Assembly (NCBI RefSeq): GCF_039541115.1 | Contig: NZ_BAABFP010000002.1 | Coordinates: forward strand, 620,001-684,000 | Source: Angustibacter luteus | Lineage (GTDB): Bacteria; Actinomycetota; Actinomycetes; Actinomycetales; Angustibacteraceae | Direction: 5' to 3' | Length of the DNA: 64,000 nucleotides | Shown: positions 16,298 through 25,139 of the stretch, one piece after another | Layout of the letters: each line of letters begins with the position of its first letter | Numbering within the stretch: the first letter of the stretch is position 1 | Translations under genes and position numbers: made by a program | The notes under the pieces: generated by a model | Told to the model about the DNA's origin: nothing | What the model saw: the letters and a program-made list of their open reading frames with translations, nothing else | The model's database searches: none

Positions 16298-16337
16298 CGT
16301 TGCGCCGCGACACTCACGAGGGTCGGCCGGCGGGTGG

Positions 16338-17153
16338 TCAGACGGGGCGCGGGGGGACGCGCAGGGCCGGGCCGCGCGCGGTCAGCGGCGACGGCGACGC
16401 GACCCACAGGTACGTCGGCAGCAGCGGCAGCATGGCGGCCAACGCCTTCTCGGGCAGGCGAGTCACCGGCCCGGGCACCTGGCCGTCGTCCGCGAACTCG
16501 TCCGGCGCCGCGAGCACCGGCAGCGTGTAGTCGAGCACCGACCAGTCGGCCATCATCGTCCGCAGGCCCGGCCGGGTGCGGTACTGCTCGTAGTAGTGGT
16601 CGGCCCGCCCGAACGCGCGCACGTACCGGTCGGCGGCCCCCTGCGGCAGGTACGACAGGAACGGCAGCCTGTAGTGCGGTTCGATGATGCCGAGCCGGTT
16701 GCCCAGCCCCAGGTACAGCACGCCGTCCGGCTTCAGTACCCGCCGCACGTCGGCCAGCACGGCGTCCGGGTCCACCACGTGCTCGTAGATGTGGTTGAAC
16801 ACGGCGACGTCCACCGACTGATCGGCCAGCGGCAACGCCTCCCCCGCCGCGCAGACGAACCGCACCCGCTCGCCGAACCGCGCCTGCGCGACCGTGAGCC
16901 CGGGCACGTCGATGTCGACCCCGTACGTCGTCGCGGCACCGGCGCCGGCCAGCTCGTCCGCGATGAAGCCCTGCGAGCAGCCCACGTCGACGACGCTCAG
17001 CCCGGTCAGCCCCTGCGACTCGGTGCGCCCCAGCACGTGCCGCAGCACCGCCAGGATCTTGGCGGCCTTGCGACGGCGCTTCTCCTCGTCGCGCATCGCC
17101 GCCATCTGCTCGGAGTAGGCGAGCTGGGCGGAGCGCTGTGGGGTCCTCGGCAC
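16338..17153 (-). CDS. Class I SAM-dependent methyltransferase
   Basis: 271 residues from GTG 17153. SAM-binding motif I is VVDVGCSQGFIADEL, with the acidic loop GVDIDVPG after beta-2 and the post-motif VFNHIYEHVVDPDAVL, all typical of methyltransferase type 11/25 proteins in polysaccharide clusters. The C-terminal ~80 residues carry hydrophobic patches. It probably methylates a sugar or lipid carrier in envelope synthesis. An upstream GTG at 17192 is possible but would overlap the preceding gene. A TAGGCT box seven bases before 17153 supports the shorter form. It lies 10 bases after the flippase-like gene in the same direction. Confidence 0.88.
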   Translation of the reverse strand: MPRTPQRSAQLAYSEQMAAMRDEEKRRRKAAKILAVLRHVLGRTESQGLTGLSVVDVGCSQGFIADELAGAGAATTYGVDIDVPGLTVAQARFGERVRFVCAAGEALPLADQSVDVAVFNHIYEHVVDPDAVLADVRRVLKPDGVLYLGLGNRLGIIEPHYRLPFLSYLPQGAADRYVRAFGRADHYYEQYRTRPGLRTMMADWSVLDYTLPVLAAPDEFADDGQVPGPVTRLPEKALAAMLPLLPTYLWVASPSPLTARGPALRVPPRPV

Positions 17154-17160
17154 GGTCGTC

Positions 17161-17166
17161 AGCCTA
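17161..17166 (-). promoter_or_regulatory. -10-like element of the methyltransferase gene
   Basis: TAGGCT on the minus strand, seven bases before GTG 17153, overlapping the stop codon of the preceding gene. Confidence 0.35.
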
Positions 17167-18129
17167 GGGCGCGGGAGGGGGCGGCTGGTCACCGGCGGCA
17201 GCGTCGCGCCGCGCCTTCATGAGGTGGTGGCTGCGGTCGTAGAGCCAGCCGACGGCCGCCGCGACGACGTCCGAGCCGGTGATGATGAACCGCGACAGCA
17301 GGACGACGGCACCGGCGGCGGACTTGTTCAGCGGCCCCGTCAGCAGCAGCACCAGCACCGCCTCGCGCAGGCCGATCCCGGCGGGCAGCAGCACGACGAC
17401 CATGCCGATCGCAGCGGCGAGGGCGTAGCCGAACACGGCCGGCACGATGGACTGCCCGGGTGAGCCGCCCAGGTCCACGACCAGGGTGAACACGTGCAGG
17501 CCCAGGCAGAGCCACGCCGCCAGGAACGCGGCCATCGTCACCGTGATCGCCTTGCCGGACAACGGGTGCTCGAGCTCGGGACGACGGAACCGGCGCAGCA
17601 CCCGGGCGATGATCGCGTTCAGCACCCGGGGGTGCAGCACGGCCAACCCGAGCGGCACGACGAGCAGGACCAGCAGGTAGCTGGAGTCCCCGCCCGACGA
17701 CAGCAGGGCGGGCAGCGCGATGATGCCGATCCCTAGCCCTGCCAGCGCACTCAGCACCACCGAGAGCAGCCCGGCCACCGCCGTCCGCTGCCGCGGGACA
17801 CCCAACGCGCTGGCCACCTCGGCCTGCACCACCACGGTCCACACGCTGCCCGGCACGTACTTGCCCAGCTGACCGATGAACAGCACCCCGGACGCCGGGC
17901 CCAGCGGCAGCGGCGAGCCGAGGTCCGCCATCAGCGCCCGCCAACCGATCAGCGTGAACACCAACGACAGCAACGCCAACGCGGACGAGAGGGCGAGCGC
18001 CCCGGCCGAGACGCGCGCGATGTCCGCGCTCACCGCGTCCCAGTTCCGGACGACCGCGACCACCACGGCCGCCAGCACGAGCAGACCCACCACGACCCGT
18101 ACCACCACCAGCCAGCGACCCCGCGTCAC
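17164..18129 (-). CDS. Lysylphosphatidylglycerol synthase TM-region / UPF0104 flippase-like protein
   Basis: 321 residues from GTG 18129, which shares bases with the stop of the upstream glycosyltransferase (GTGA). About eight transmembrane helices are visible. Family marks are the FIGQLGKYVPGSVW motif (G-x-x-x-P-G), the long intracellular basic segment RVLRRFRRPELEHP, and LLPAGIGLREAVLVLLL. Stand-alone members of this family act in lipid or lipid-linked sugar translocation or as polysaccharide-cluster membrane proteins. The fused aminoacyl-transferase domain of MprF is absent. Its place between a glycosyltransferase and a methyltransferase supports a glycolipid role. Confidence 0.88.
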   Translation of the reverse strand: MTRGRWLVVVRVVVGLLVLAAVVVAVVRNWDAVSADIARVSAGALALSSALALLSLVFTLIGWRALMADLGSPLPLGPASGVLFIGQLGKYVPGSVWTVVVQAEVASALGVPRQRTAVAGLLSVVLSALAGLGIGIIALPALLSSGGDSSYLLVLLVVPLGLAVLHPRVLNAIIARVLRRFRRPELEHPLSGKAITVTMAAFLAAWLCLGLHVFTLVVDLGGSPGQSIVPAVFGYALAAAIGMVVVLLPAGIGLREAVLVLLLTGPLNKSAAGAVVLLSRFIITGSDVVAAAVGWLYDRSHHLMKARRDAAAGDQPPPPAP

Positions 18130-19265
18130 GGCGTGTCCAGCCCGTCGCCCAGCGCAGCGTCCAGATACTGCTTCCACGGAGTGTCCAGGTCGGGCGCCCG
18201 CACCCCCGCCCGCAGCTGGTCGAGCACACCGGGCGCCGCCAGCCGGGCGACGGCCTGGGCCAGCGCGCCCACGTCGTCCGGCGGCACGAGCAGACCGTCG
18301 ACCCCGTCCCGGACGTCGTCGGCGAAGGTCCCGGTGCGGGTGGCCAGCACCGGCAGGCCGTGCGCAAACCCGAGCAGCGCGTTCTGCGACGCTGTCGCGG
18401 ACCGGTACGGCAGGGCGAGCACGTCGTGCTCGGCGAGCAGCCCGGCCAGCGCGGGCGCGGGCACGTACCCGGCGCGCAGCCCGACGACGTCCGTCGAGCC
18501 GACCTCCGCCGACCCCTGCTGCGCCGCCAGCTCGCGCACCCGATCACCGGCGCTCCCCCACAGCTCGCCGGCCACCGTCAGCCGCACGTCGACCCCGCCG
18601 GCAACGGCCCGCTGCACGGCTTCGATGAGCAGGTCGGTGCCCTTGTACTCGCGGACCATGCCGAGCGCCAGCAGCCGCACCGGCGGGTCGTGCGGCGTCC
18701 GCGGCAGCGCAGCACCGCCAGGCAGGTGCGGCGGCAACGGCACCTGGCGCACCGCGCGCGCCCCCAGCGAGCGGGCCAGCTGGGCCTGCTCGGCGGAGTG
18801 CACCAGGACGGCGTCCGCCCGGCGCAGCAGCGCCCGGACCAGCTGCACCGCACCGGGATGCGGCTCGTGCGGCAGCACGTTGTGCGCGACCACGGTGACC
18901 GGCGTCCCCCGCCCGAGAGCGCGCAGCAGCGCCAGGTGAGCGGGCACGACCGCGGGCACCACGTGCACCAGGACGACGTGGTCGACGCCGATCGGATCGC
19001 TGGCACGCAAGGAGCGCCCGACCCGCCACCACGAACCCGGCCGGTCCCAGGCCAGCGGCCGCGAGGTCGCCGGGAACGGTGCGAGGTCGGGGACGCCCTG
19101 CGGCACCGCCTGCTCGCCCGGGTACAGCGCCTTCGGGTAGAGCCGGGACCACGACACGAGCCGGGTCTGGTGCCCGGCCTGCTCGAGCCGGTGGGCCAGC
19201 TCGGTGGTGTGGGCGGCCACGCCACCCTTCAGCGGGTACGTCGGACCGACGACGGCTACTCGCAT
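18126..19265 (-). CDS. GT4-type glycosyltransferase
   Basis: 379 residues with the GT-B fold. The N-terminal acceptor domain opens with VVGPTYPLKGGVAAHT, the glycine-rich loop of GT4 enzymes. The C-terminal donor domain has LLALGMVREYKGTDLLIEA and ends with the DVLALPYRSATASQNALLGFAHGLPVLA donor-binding region. It probably adds a sugar to a lipid-linked glycan at the cytoplasmic membrane face. It begins 40 bases after the GT2 gene and is coupled to the flippase-like gene by a 4-base overlap. Donor and acceptor are unknown. Confidence 0.9.
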   Translation of the reverse strand: MRVAVVGPTYPLKGGVAAHTTELAHRLEQAGHQTRLVSWSRLYPKALYPGEQAVPQGVPDLAPFPATSRPLAWDRPGSWWRVGRSLRASDPIGVDHVVLVHVVPAVVPAHLALLRALGRGTPVTVVAHNVLPHEPHPGAVQLVRALLRRADAVLVHSAEQAQLARSLGARAVRQVPLPPHLPGGAALPRTPHDPPVRLLALGMVREYKGTDLLIEAVQRAVAGGVDVRLTVAGELWGSAGDRVRELAAQQGSAEVGSTDVVGLRAGYVPAPALAGLLAEHDVLALPYRSATASQNALLGFAHGLPVLATRTGTFADDVRDGVDGLLVPPDDVGALAQAVARLAAPGVLDQLRAGVRAPDLDTPWKQYLDAALGDGLDTP

Positions 19266-19279
19266 GCGCGCCGTCGCAC

Positions 19280-19315
19280 CCTCACACGCCGTCTCACACG
19301 CCGTCTCACACGCCG
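19280..19315. repeat. Three 12-bp tandem units over a gene end
   Basis: CTCACACGCCGT is repeated three times. On the minus strand each unit reads GACGGCGTGTGA, so it encodes Asp-Gly-Val-stop in the frame of the GT2 gene and supplies three successive in-frame stop codons. Confidence 0.8.
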
Positions 19316-20271
19316 TCTCGGGACCGGACGACGAGGTCGGACAGCAGCGCGAGCGAGCCGATCATCAGGCCGCTGACCACCAGCAGCACGGTGCTCGCCG
19401 GGAAGTAGAACGGGTGCCGGACCATGTCCACGACGCCCTTGAGCAGCCCGATCCCGGCCAGCCACAGCGCCAGCGGCATCAGGACCTTGAGCGGGTCGAA
19501 GTACATGACCATCCGCAGCACCTGCAGGATGTAGCGGTACGCATCGCGCACGAAGTGGAACTTCGAGACGCCGGCCCGCTTGGCGTAGTGGATCTCCACG
19601 TACTTGATGTCGTGCTGGTTCTGCAGGAACGCCAACGTGATCGTGGTGACGCAGCTGAAGCCGGGGGGCAGCAGCCGCAGGTACGGCAGCGCGACCTCGC
19701 GGCGGAACGCCCGCAGACCCGAGTTCAGGTCCGGGATCTTCTGGTTGCTGAGCCGCTCGGCGACCTTGCGGATCAACCACTTCGCCGGCACCCGCAGGAT
19801 CTTGTGGGTGCCCTCCTCCGTCGTCCGGGCGCCCACGACCTGGTCGTACGACGGGTCGTCGCGCAGGATCCGGACCAGCTCGGGGATCCGCTCGTTCGGG
19901 TACGTCATGTCCGCGTCGGTCCAGACCACGACCTGACCGCGGGCCATGGTGGTCCCGATCCGCCGAGCCGTGCCGGACCCGCCGTTGCGCCGGAACGGCA
20001 CGACCTTGACGGACGGGAACCGCTGCGCGGCCTCGTGCAGGACGGCGAGGGTGCCGTCGGTGCTCGCGTCGTCGATGGCGAGCACCTCGTAGCTGAACTC
20101 GCTGGCGTCCAGCGACTCACAGATCCGCTCGACCTCCGCCATCACGTGGTCCTGCTCGTTGAACGCGGGCAGCACGACCGTGACGTACGGCTTGGGCTGG
20201 GGCGCCTCGAGCTCGGACGTTGCGGGGGCGTCGGACGTCGGGATGACCTGGGTGGCCGGGTGCTCTGTCAT
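19306..20271 (-). CDS. GT2 polyprenyl-phosphate sugar transferase (DPM-synthase-like)
   Basis: 321 residues. The GT-A domain shows VTVVLPAFNEQDHV, AIDDASTDGT, FRRNGGSGTARRIG and the DxD-like TDADMTYP, all typical of dolichol-phosphate mannose synthase-like enzymes. Two hydrophobic helices at the C-terminus (about 255-275 and 285-310) anchor it in the membrane. The expected role is transfer of a sugar from a nucleotide to polyprenyl phosphate for later use outside the membrane, possibly by the large membrane protein encoded just upstream. The first ~25 residues are acidic and disordered. A 12-bp repeat covers its stop codon. Confidence 0.9.
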   Translation of the reverse strand: MTEHPATQVIPTSDAPATSELEAPQPKPYVTVVLPAFNEQDHVMAEVERICESLDASEFSYEVLAIDDASTDGTLAVLHEAAQRFPSVKVVPFRRNGGSGTARRIGTTMARGQVVVWTDADMTYPNERIPELVRILRDDPSYDQVVGARTTEEGTHKILRVPAKWLIRKVAERLSNQKIPDLNSGLRAFRREVALPYLRLLPPGFSCVTTITLAFLQNQHDIKYVEIHYAKRAGVSKFHFVRDAYRYILQVLRMVMYFDPLKVLMPLALWLAGIGLLKGVVDMVRHPFYFPASTVLLVVSGLMIGSLALLSDLVVRSRDGV

Positions 20272-20310
20272 GTCGGCGATGAGCGTACCTGGACTGCCAG
20301 GCAGGGTCGC

Positions 20311-22350
20311 TCAGGTGGCGGGCGCCAGCCACAGGTCGACCGACAGCGGCGCATCGCCGTCCGGACGTCGGGTCAGCAGCCGCTGGTCCTCGACCGTGCC
20401 CACCCGCACGACCTGGCTGGGAGCCGCACCGAGCCGGCGCAGCGCATCCGGCGACCCGGCGCTGACCACGACCGGACGGCGACCCGCGCCCAGGACCGCC
20501 TGGGAGACCGCCACCACGGTGGCCAGGTCGGCCGGTTTCGCGGACGACGAGGCCACCACGACCGTGGGGACGTCGCAGACTCCGCGCAGCACCTGCGTCC
20601 ACTCGTTGGCGGCCCGGCTGTCGACCAGGACGGCGGTGTCGTCCGGTCCGAAGGCGTCGCAGGCCCGCGCCACGGCGGCCGGCTCACCGCGCTCGGTCCG
20701 CTGGCCGGCCAGCGGCCAGGTGGCCAGCAGGCCCGGCACCACGATGGCGAGCGCCGCGGCGGCGACCAGCACCGGCCGGACGGCGGCCGCGGTCCAGCGC
20801 GCAGCGGCCAGCGCCGCCAGCCCGCGGGCCCCGGCGACTGCGAGCAGCAGCACGGTGGGCAGCACGACCGGGACGAGCCGGCGGTCGGCCCACGGGTGGT
20901 CCGGCGTGATGCCGGGGCGGTAGAGGGTCAGGACCGTCGACCCCAGGGCCGCGACGAGCAGCACCGTCCAGGCCGGCAGCTCGTCGTCGTCCGCCCAGGC
21001 CCGAGCGACCCGCCGGGCCGCGCCGACGGCCCCGACCAGGGCGAGCAGCAGGGCGGGGAGTCCCACCCACCAGGCCACCCACTGCAGGCTGTGCTCCGCG
21101 TAGGTGCGGCCACCGTCCACCGGCAGCCCCTGGGCGACCTGCAGGGCCGCGACCACCCGTGACCCGGAGTCGGCCGCGCTCTGCCGGACCGTCTGCCACA
21201 GCGGCCGGCTGGCCAGCAGCACCGCGACCAGGGCGACCGCGGCGGGCAGCAGCCACGGCAGCCGGCTGCGCACCCCGTCAGGCAACCGGACGCCACGACC
21301 GGCCAGCAGCACCACCGCCGCCGAGCCGACCGCGAACAGCACTGCCAGCGCGGCGAGCGGCACCAGGGAGGCCGAGATGGAGGCCAGGTAGGGCCGGCTG
21401 AGCAGTGCGGCCGACGCGGCCGCGGCGAGCGTCGCGACCAGCAGCCCCAGGACGAACCGTCCCGCGACCGATCGCTCGAGCCGGCCCCGGGTGGCCAGCA
21501 GCGCGGCGGCGGGCAGCAGCATCGCGGTCTCGCGCACCGCGTCGACGCGGACCAGCGCGGTGCCACCGATCAGCAGCCCGGCCAGCAGCGCCAGCCGGGG
21601 CGAGAGCGCGCGGCAGGCGGCCACCAGCAACCCGGCCCCGGCGCACGCGACGAGCAGTGCGAACGGCTCCGAGTACGTCGCCCGACCGGCGTGCAGCACC
21701 GGCTGGCAGACGGCCAGGGCGGTGGTCGCGAGCAGGCCCCACCACCCCCCGACGAGCCGGACGGCGAGGGCGCCGAAGGCCAGGACGGCGGCGCCCAGCG
21801 CGACCGCGGGGACCAGCAGGAGGCCGGTCCAGCCGCCCAGCCACCAGCCGACGGACAGCCAGAGCGGGGTGGCCACCAGGAACTGCGGGACGACGTGCGT
21901 GCCGGTACCGCTGCCCTGCTCGTAGAAGCCGGGAGACCCCACCCCGACCCCGGGCAGCGCCAGGACCTTCGCACCACCGAGGTCGTCGACCGACACGTCG
22001 ACCCGGCCCTGGTGCGTCGTCGCCAGGTGCTGGCCGAACAACGCGTAGGTGCCGGCGTCCCGGCGGAGCACCGTGTGCTCGGCGTGCGTCGCACCGGCCC
22101 ACACCCCGGCGCCGACCGCGACGGCCAGCACCAGGGCCGCCGCGGGGGCCCCCACGTCGGCCACCGGCACCCGCCGGGCCAGCAGCACGGCCGGCAGCGC
22201 GCCGACCAGCAGCACCACCGCGGCCACGGGTGGCACCCAGGCCCCGACGGCGACCAGCGGGACGGCCAGCACGGTCACGGCCAGTACCCACGTGGCCAGC
22301 CCGCACCCGGTCCTGCTCAGCGCGGCGGCCAGCCGGCCGCGCTCAGGCAT
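20311..22350 (-). CDS. Large polytopic membrane protein (possible GT-C glycosyltransferase)
   Basis: 679 residues with about 12-14 transmembrane helices and a soluble C-terminal tail of ~150 residues. An early extracytoplasmic loop contains RRDAGTYALFGQHLA. That pattern of acidic residues after the first helices is seen in GT-C glycosyltransferases that use polyprenyl-phosphate sugars, but I cannot assign a family. The adjacent GT2 gene could provide its lipid-linked donor. It overlaps the end of rmlB by eight bases, so it is probably expressed with rmlB. Confidence 0.8.
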   Translation of the reverse strand: MPERGRLAAALSRTGCGLATWVLAVTVLAVPLVAVGAWVPPVAAVVLLVGALPAVLLARRVPVADVGAPAAALVLAVAVGAGVWAGATHAEHTVLRRDAGTYALFGQHLATTHQGRVDVSVDDLGGAKVLALPGVGVGSPGFYEQGSGTGTHVVPQFLVATPLWLSVGWWLGGWTGLLLVPAVALGAAVLAFGALAVRLVGGWWGLLATTALAVCQPVLHAGRATYSEPFALLVACAGAGLLVAACRALSPRLALLAGLLIGGTALVRVDAVRETAMLLPAAALLATRGRLERSVAGRFVLGLLVATLAAAASAALLSRPYLASISASLVPLAALAVLFAVGSAAVVLLAGRGVRLPDGVRSRLPWLLPAAVALVAVLLASRPLWQTVRQSAADSGSRVVAALQVAQGLPVDGGRTYAEHSLQWVAWWVGLPALLLALVGAVGAARRVARAWADDDELPAWTVLLVAALGSTVLTLYRPGITPDHPWADRRLVPVVLPTVLLLAVAGARGLAALAAARWTAAAVRPVLVAAAALAIVVPGLLATWPLAGQRTERGEPAAVARACDAFGPDDTAVLVDSRAANEWTQVLRGVCDVPTVVVASSSAKPADLATVVAVSQAVLGAGRRPVVVSAGSPDALRRLGAAPSQVVRVGTVEDQRLLTRRPDGDAPLSVDLWLAPAT

Positions 22351-23317
22351 GCCGCAGCGGCTGCCACCACTCGCGGTGGTCGTGGTACCACGCGACGGTG
22401 GCCGCCAGGCCCTCGTCGAACGGCACGGCCGGCGCGTACCCGAGCTCGGCGGAGATCTTGCTGATGTCCACGCTGTAGCGACGGTCGTGGCCCTTGCGGT
22501 CCTCCACCGGGCGCACGCTGCTCCAGTCCTTGCCGGCCGCGGCGACCAGCCGCTCCGTCAGCTCCCGGTTGGTCAGCTCCGTGCCGCCGCCGATGTTGTA
22601 GATCTCGCCGGGGCGTCCACCGTCCCGGACGAGCTCGATGCCCCGGCAGTGGTCGTCGACGTGCAGCCAGTCCCGCACGTTGAGCCCGTCGCCGTACAGC
22701 GGCACCTGCTCGCCGTCCATCAGGTTGGTCACGAACAGCGGGATGACCTTCTCGGGGAACTGGTACGGGCCGTAGTTGTTGGAGCAGCGGGTGATGTTCA
22801 CCGGGAGGTGGTGGGTCCGGTGGTAGGCGCGGGCCAGCAGGTCGCTGGACGCCTTGCTCGCCGAGTACGGCGAGTTCGGCAGCAACGGCTCGTCCTCCGT
22901 CCAGGACCCCTCGTCGATCGAGCCGTACACCTCATCCGTGGACACGTGCACGAACTTCTCGATGCCGTGCCGGATCGCGCCGTCCAAGAGGGTCTGGGTG
23001 CCGACGACGTTGGTCTCGACGAACGCGGCCGCACCGGCGATCGAGCGGTCCACGTGCGACTCGGCGGCGAAGTGCACGACCTCGTCGACCTCGGACATCA
23101 GCTCGTCGACCAGCCCGGCGTCGCAGATGTCGCCGTGCACGAAGCGCAGCCGCGGCGAGTCGGCGACCGGGTCGAGGTTCGCCCGCACCCCCGCGTACGT
23201 GAGCTTGTCCAGGACGACGACGTGCGCGTCAGCCAGCGCGGGGTAAGCACCGCCGACCGCCTGCCGCACGTAGTGGGAGCCGATGAAGCCGGCACCTCCG
23301 GTGACAAGAACCTTCAC
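22343..23317 (-). CDS. rmlB: dTDP-glucose 4,6-dehydratase
   Basis: 324-residue short-chain dehydrogenase fold enzyme, the second step of dTDP-L-rhamnose synthesis. Landmarks are the NAD-binding VTGGAGFIGSH, HFAAESHVDRS, the catalytic STDEVYG (Thr-Asp-Glu) and YSASKASSD (Tyr-x3-Lys), then NNYGPYQFPEK and RDWLHVDDHC. GTG 23317 is chosen because GGGAGG lies nine bases upstream; GTG 23323 is only three bases from it and would add two residues. It is transcribed divergently from rmlA. Confidence 0.96.
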   Translation of the reverse strand: MKVLVTGGAGFIGSHYVRQAVGGAYPALADAHVVVLDKLTYAGVRANLDPVADSPRLRFVHGDICDAGLVDELMSEVDEVVHFAAESHVDRSIAGAAAFVETNVVGTQTLLDGAIRHGIEKFVHVSTDEVYGSIDEGSWTEDEPLLPNSPYSASKASSDLLARAYHRTHHLPVNITRCSNNYGPYQFPEKVIPLFVTNLMDGEQVPLYGDGLNVRDWLHVDDHCRGIELVRDGGRPGEIYNIGGGTELTNRELTERLVAAAGKDWSSVRPVEDRKGHDRRYSVDISKISAELGYAPAVPFDEGLAATVAWYHDHREWWQPLRHA

Positions 23318-23336
23318 GGTCACGAACCTCCCAGTA

Positions 23337-23354
23337 GACGGCTAGGGTCTGCGC
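23337..23354. promoter_or_regulatory. Bidirectional promoter core between rmlB and rmlA
   Basis: On the plus strand TAGGGT (23343-23348) ends six bases before the rmlA ATG (leaderless). The overlapping reverse hexamer GACCCT (23349-23344) would start rmlB transcription near 23337, leaving a leader of about 14-20 bases that contains GGGAGG. Confidence 0.5.
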
Positions 23355-24227
23355 ATGCGCGGGATCATCTTGGCAGGCGGTTCGGGGACTCGACTGCACC
23401 CTGTGACGATCGGCGTCAGCAAGCAGCTCGTCCCGGTCTACGACAAGCCGATGATCTACTACCCGCTGTCGATGCTGATCATGGCCGGGATCCGCGACGT
23501 CCTGGTGATCACCACCCCGCACGACGCGGCCCAGTTCGAGCGGCTCCTGGGTGACGGGTCGCAGTTCGGCATCAGCATCACGTTCGCCCAGCAGCCCAGC
23601 CCGGACGGCCTGGCCCAGGCGTTCATCATCGGCCGTGAGTTCGTCGGCACCGACACGGTGGCCCTCGTGCTGGGCGACAACATCTTCTACGGGCCGGGCC
23701 TGGGCACCCAGCTGCGCAAGAACGTCGACCTGGAGGGCGGCCTGGTGTACGCCTACCAGGTCGGCGACCCACAGGCGTACGGCGTCGTGGAGTTCGACTC
23801 CGCCGGGCGCGCGATCTCGTTGGAGGAGAAGCCGGCCGAGCCGCGCAGCGACTACGCCGTGCCGGGGCTGTACTTCTACGACAACGACGTGCTCGACATC
23901 GCCGCTGCCCTCGAGCCGTCGCCCCGCGGCGAGCTCGAGATCACCGACGTGAACCGCGTCTACCTCGAGCAGGGCCGGCTGGCCGTCGAGGTGCTGCCCC
24001 GCGGCACGGCGTGGCTCGACACCGGCACCTTCGAGTCCCTGATGAGCGCCAGCGAGTTCGTCCGGGTCATCGAGAGCCGCCAGGGCCTGAAGATCGGCTG
24101 CCCGGAGGAAGTGGCCTGGCGCAGTGGCTTCCTGGACGACGACCAGCTGCGCGCCGCCGGCGAGGCGCTCGCGAAGTCGGGCTACGGCTCGTACCTGCTC
24201 GGCCTGTTGCGCAACGGCAAGGACTGA
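23355..24227 (+). CDS. rmlA: Glucose-1-phosphate thymidylyltransferase
   Basis: 290 residues, the usual length. It makes dTDP-glucose from dTTP and glucose 1-phosphate, the first step of the rhamnose pathway. Signature motifs are [13 protein letters not shown], the sugar-binding [13 protein letters not shown], the metal site [17 protein letters not shown], and the C-terminal [11 protein letters not shown]. It is leaderless according to the -10 box six bases before the ATG. It converges on rmlD with a 31-bp gap. All four rml genes are present here, so the strain can make its own dTDP-L-rhamnose. Confidence 0.97.
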   Translation: MRGIILAGGSGTRLHPVTIGVSKQLVPVYDKPMIYYPLSMLIMAGIRDVLVITTPHDAAQFERLLGDGSQFGISITFAQQPSPDGLAQAFIIGREFVGTDTVALVLGDNIFYGPGLGTQLRKNVDLEGGLVYAYQVGDPQAYGVVEFDSAGRAISLEEKPAEPRSDYAVPGLYFYDNDVLDIAAALEPSPRGELEITDVNRVYLEQGRLAVEVLPRGTAWLDTGTFESLMSASEFVRVIESRQGLKIGCPEEVAWRSGFLDDDQLRAAGEALAKSGYGSYLLGLLRNGKD

Positions 24228-24258
24228 CGGGCCCGCGACTGACCCCGCGGCCGACAGG

Positions 24259-25122
24259 TCAGGCCAGCACGGTCGGCGCGGCGGCCGCGAACCGCTCGCG
24301 CCAGTCGCCGATCGGTTCGACGCCGGCGCGGACCAGCGCGCCGTGGCCCAGCACGGAGAAGGCCGGCCGCGGTGCCGGGCGGACGAAGGCCGCGGACGTG
24401 GTCGGGCGCACCCGCTGCGGGTCGGCACCCGCCGCCCGGGCGACCTCCTGGGCGAACTCGTGCCAGGAGCCGCGACCGGACGACGTGGCGTGGTAGGTGC
24501 CGGCCGGGGCCTCGTGGGTCAGCAGGTCGACGACGACGCGCGCGACGTCCACCGTCCACGTGGGCTGCCCGACCTGGTCGGCGACGACGTCCAGGGTGTC
24601 CCGCTGGGTGAGCGCCCCCGCGATCGTCTTCGGGAAGCAGCGCCCGGCGGCGCCGTACAGCCAGGCGGTCCGGACCACCAGGACGTCCGCGTGCTCGGCC
24701 CGGGCGGCCCACTCCCCGGCCCCCTTGGTCCGCCCGTAGGCCGAGCGCGGCGCCATCGGCGCGTCCTCGGCGTAGGGCTCGCTCGCCGTCCCGTCGAACA
24801 CGTAGTCGGTCGAGACCTGCACGAGCCGGGCGCCACTGCGGCGGCAGGCGATGCCCAGGTGCGCCGCGCCGAGCGCGTTCACCGCGAAGGCCGGACCCTC
24901 CTGGGTCTCGGCGTCGTCCACGGCCGTCCAGGCCGCGCAGTTCACCACCACGTCGTGGCCCGCGACCTGCTCGACGCACGCAGCGGCGTCCGTCACGTCG
25001 AGCTCGCGACTGCCGACCGAGGTCACCGTCCGACCGCTCGCGGTGAGAGCGGCGACCACGTCCGTCCCGAGCATCCCCGCGGCCCCGACGACGAGCCAGC
25101 GGTCCGTTGCACCATCAGCCAT
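24259..25122 (-). CDS. rmlD: dTDP-4-dehydrorhamnose reductase
   Basis: 287 residues. It performs the last, NAD(P)H-dependent step of dTDP-L-rhamnose synthesis. Motifs are VVGAAGMLGTDV (nucleotide binding), NCAAWTAVDDAE, VSTDYVFDG, and YGRTKGAGE with the catalytic Tyr-x3-Lys. The ATG at 25122 lies 18 bp from the divergent rmlC ATG, and both appear leaderless from a shared element. Its 3' end faces rmlA. Confidence 0.95.
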   Translation of the reverse strand: MADGATDRWLVVGAAGMLGTDVVAALTASGRTVTSVGSRELDVTDAAACVEQVAGHDVVVNCAAWTAVDDAETQEGPAFAVNALGAAHLGIACRRSGARLVQVSTDYVFDGTASEPYAEDAPMAPRSAYGRTKGAGEWAARAEHADVLVVRTAWLYGAAGRCFPKTIAGALTQRDTLDVVADQVGQPTWTVDVARVVVDLLTHEAPAGTYHATSSGRGSWHEFAQEVARAAGADPQRVRPTTSAAFVRPAPRPAFSVLGHGALVRAGVEPIGDWRERFAAAAPTVLA

Positions 25123-25139
25123 CCGGCTAGTGTCGCAGC
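25123..25139. promoter_or_regulatory. Shared bidirectional leaderless promoter of rmlD and rmlC
   Basis: The entire 17-bp gap. Plus strand: TAGTGT (25128-25133), six bases, ATG of rmlC. Minus strand: GACACT (25134-25129), six bases, ATG of rmlD. The two hexamers overlap by five bases and put the two +1 positions on the start codons, 18 bp apart. Confidence 0.6.

Noticed and set aside
19280-19315. CRISPR-like short repeat array
   Set aside because: Units are 12 bp and directly adjacent with no spacers; this is a simple tandem repeat.
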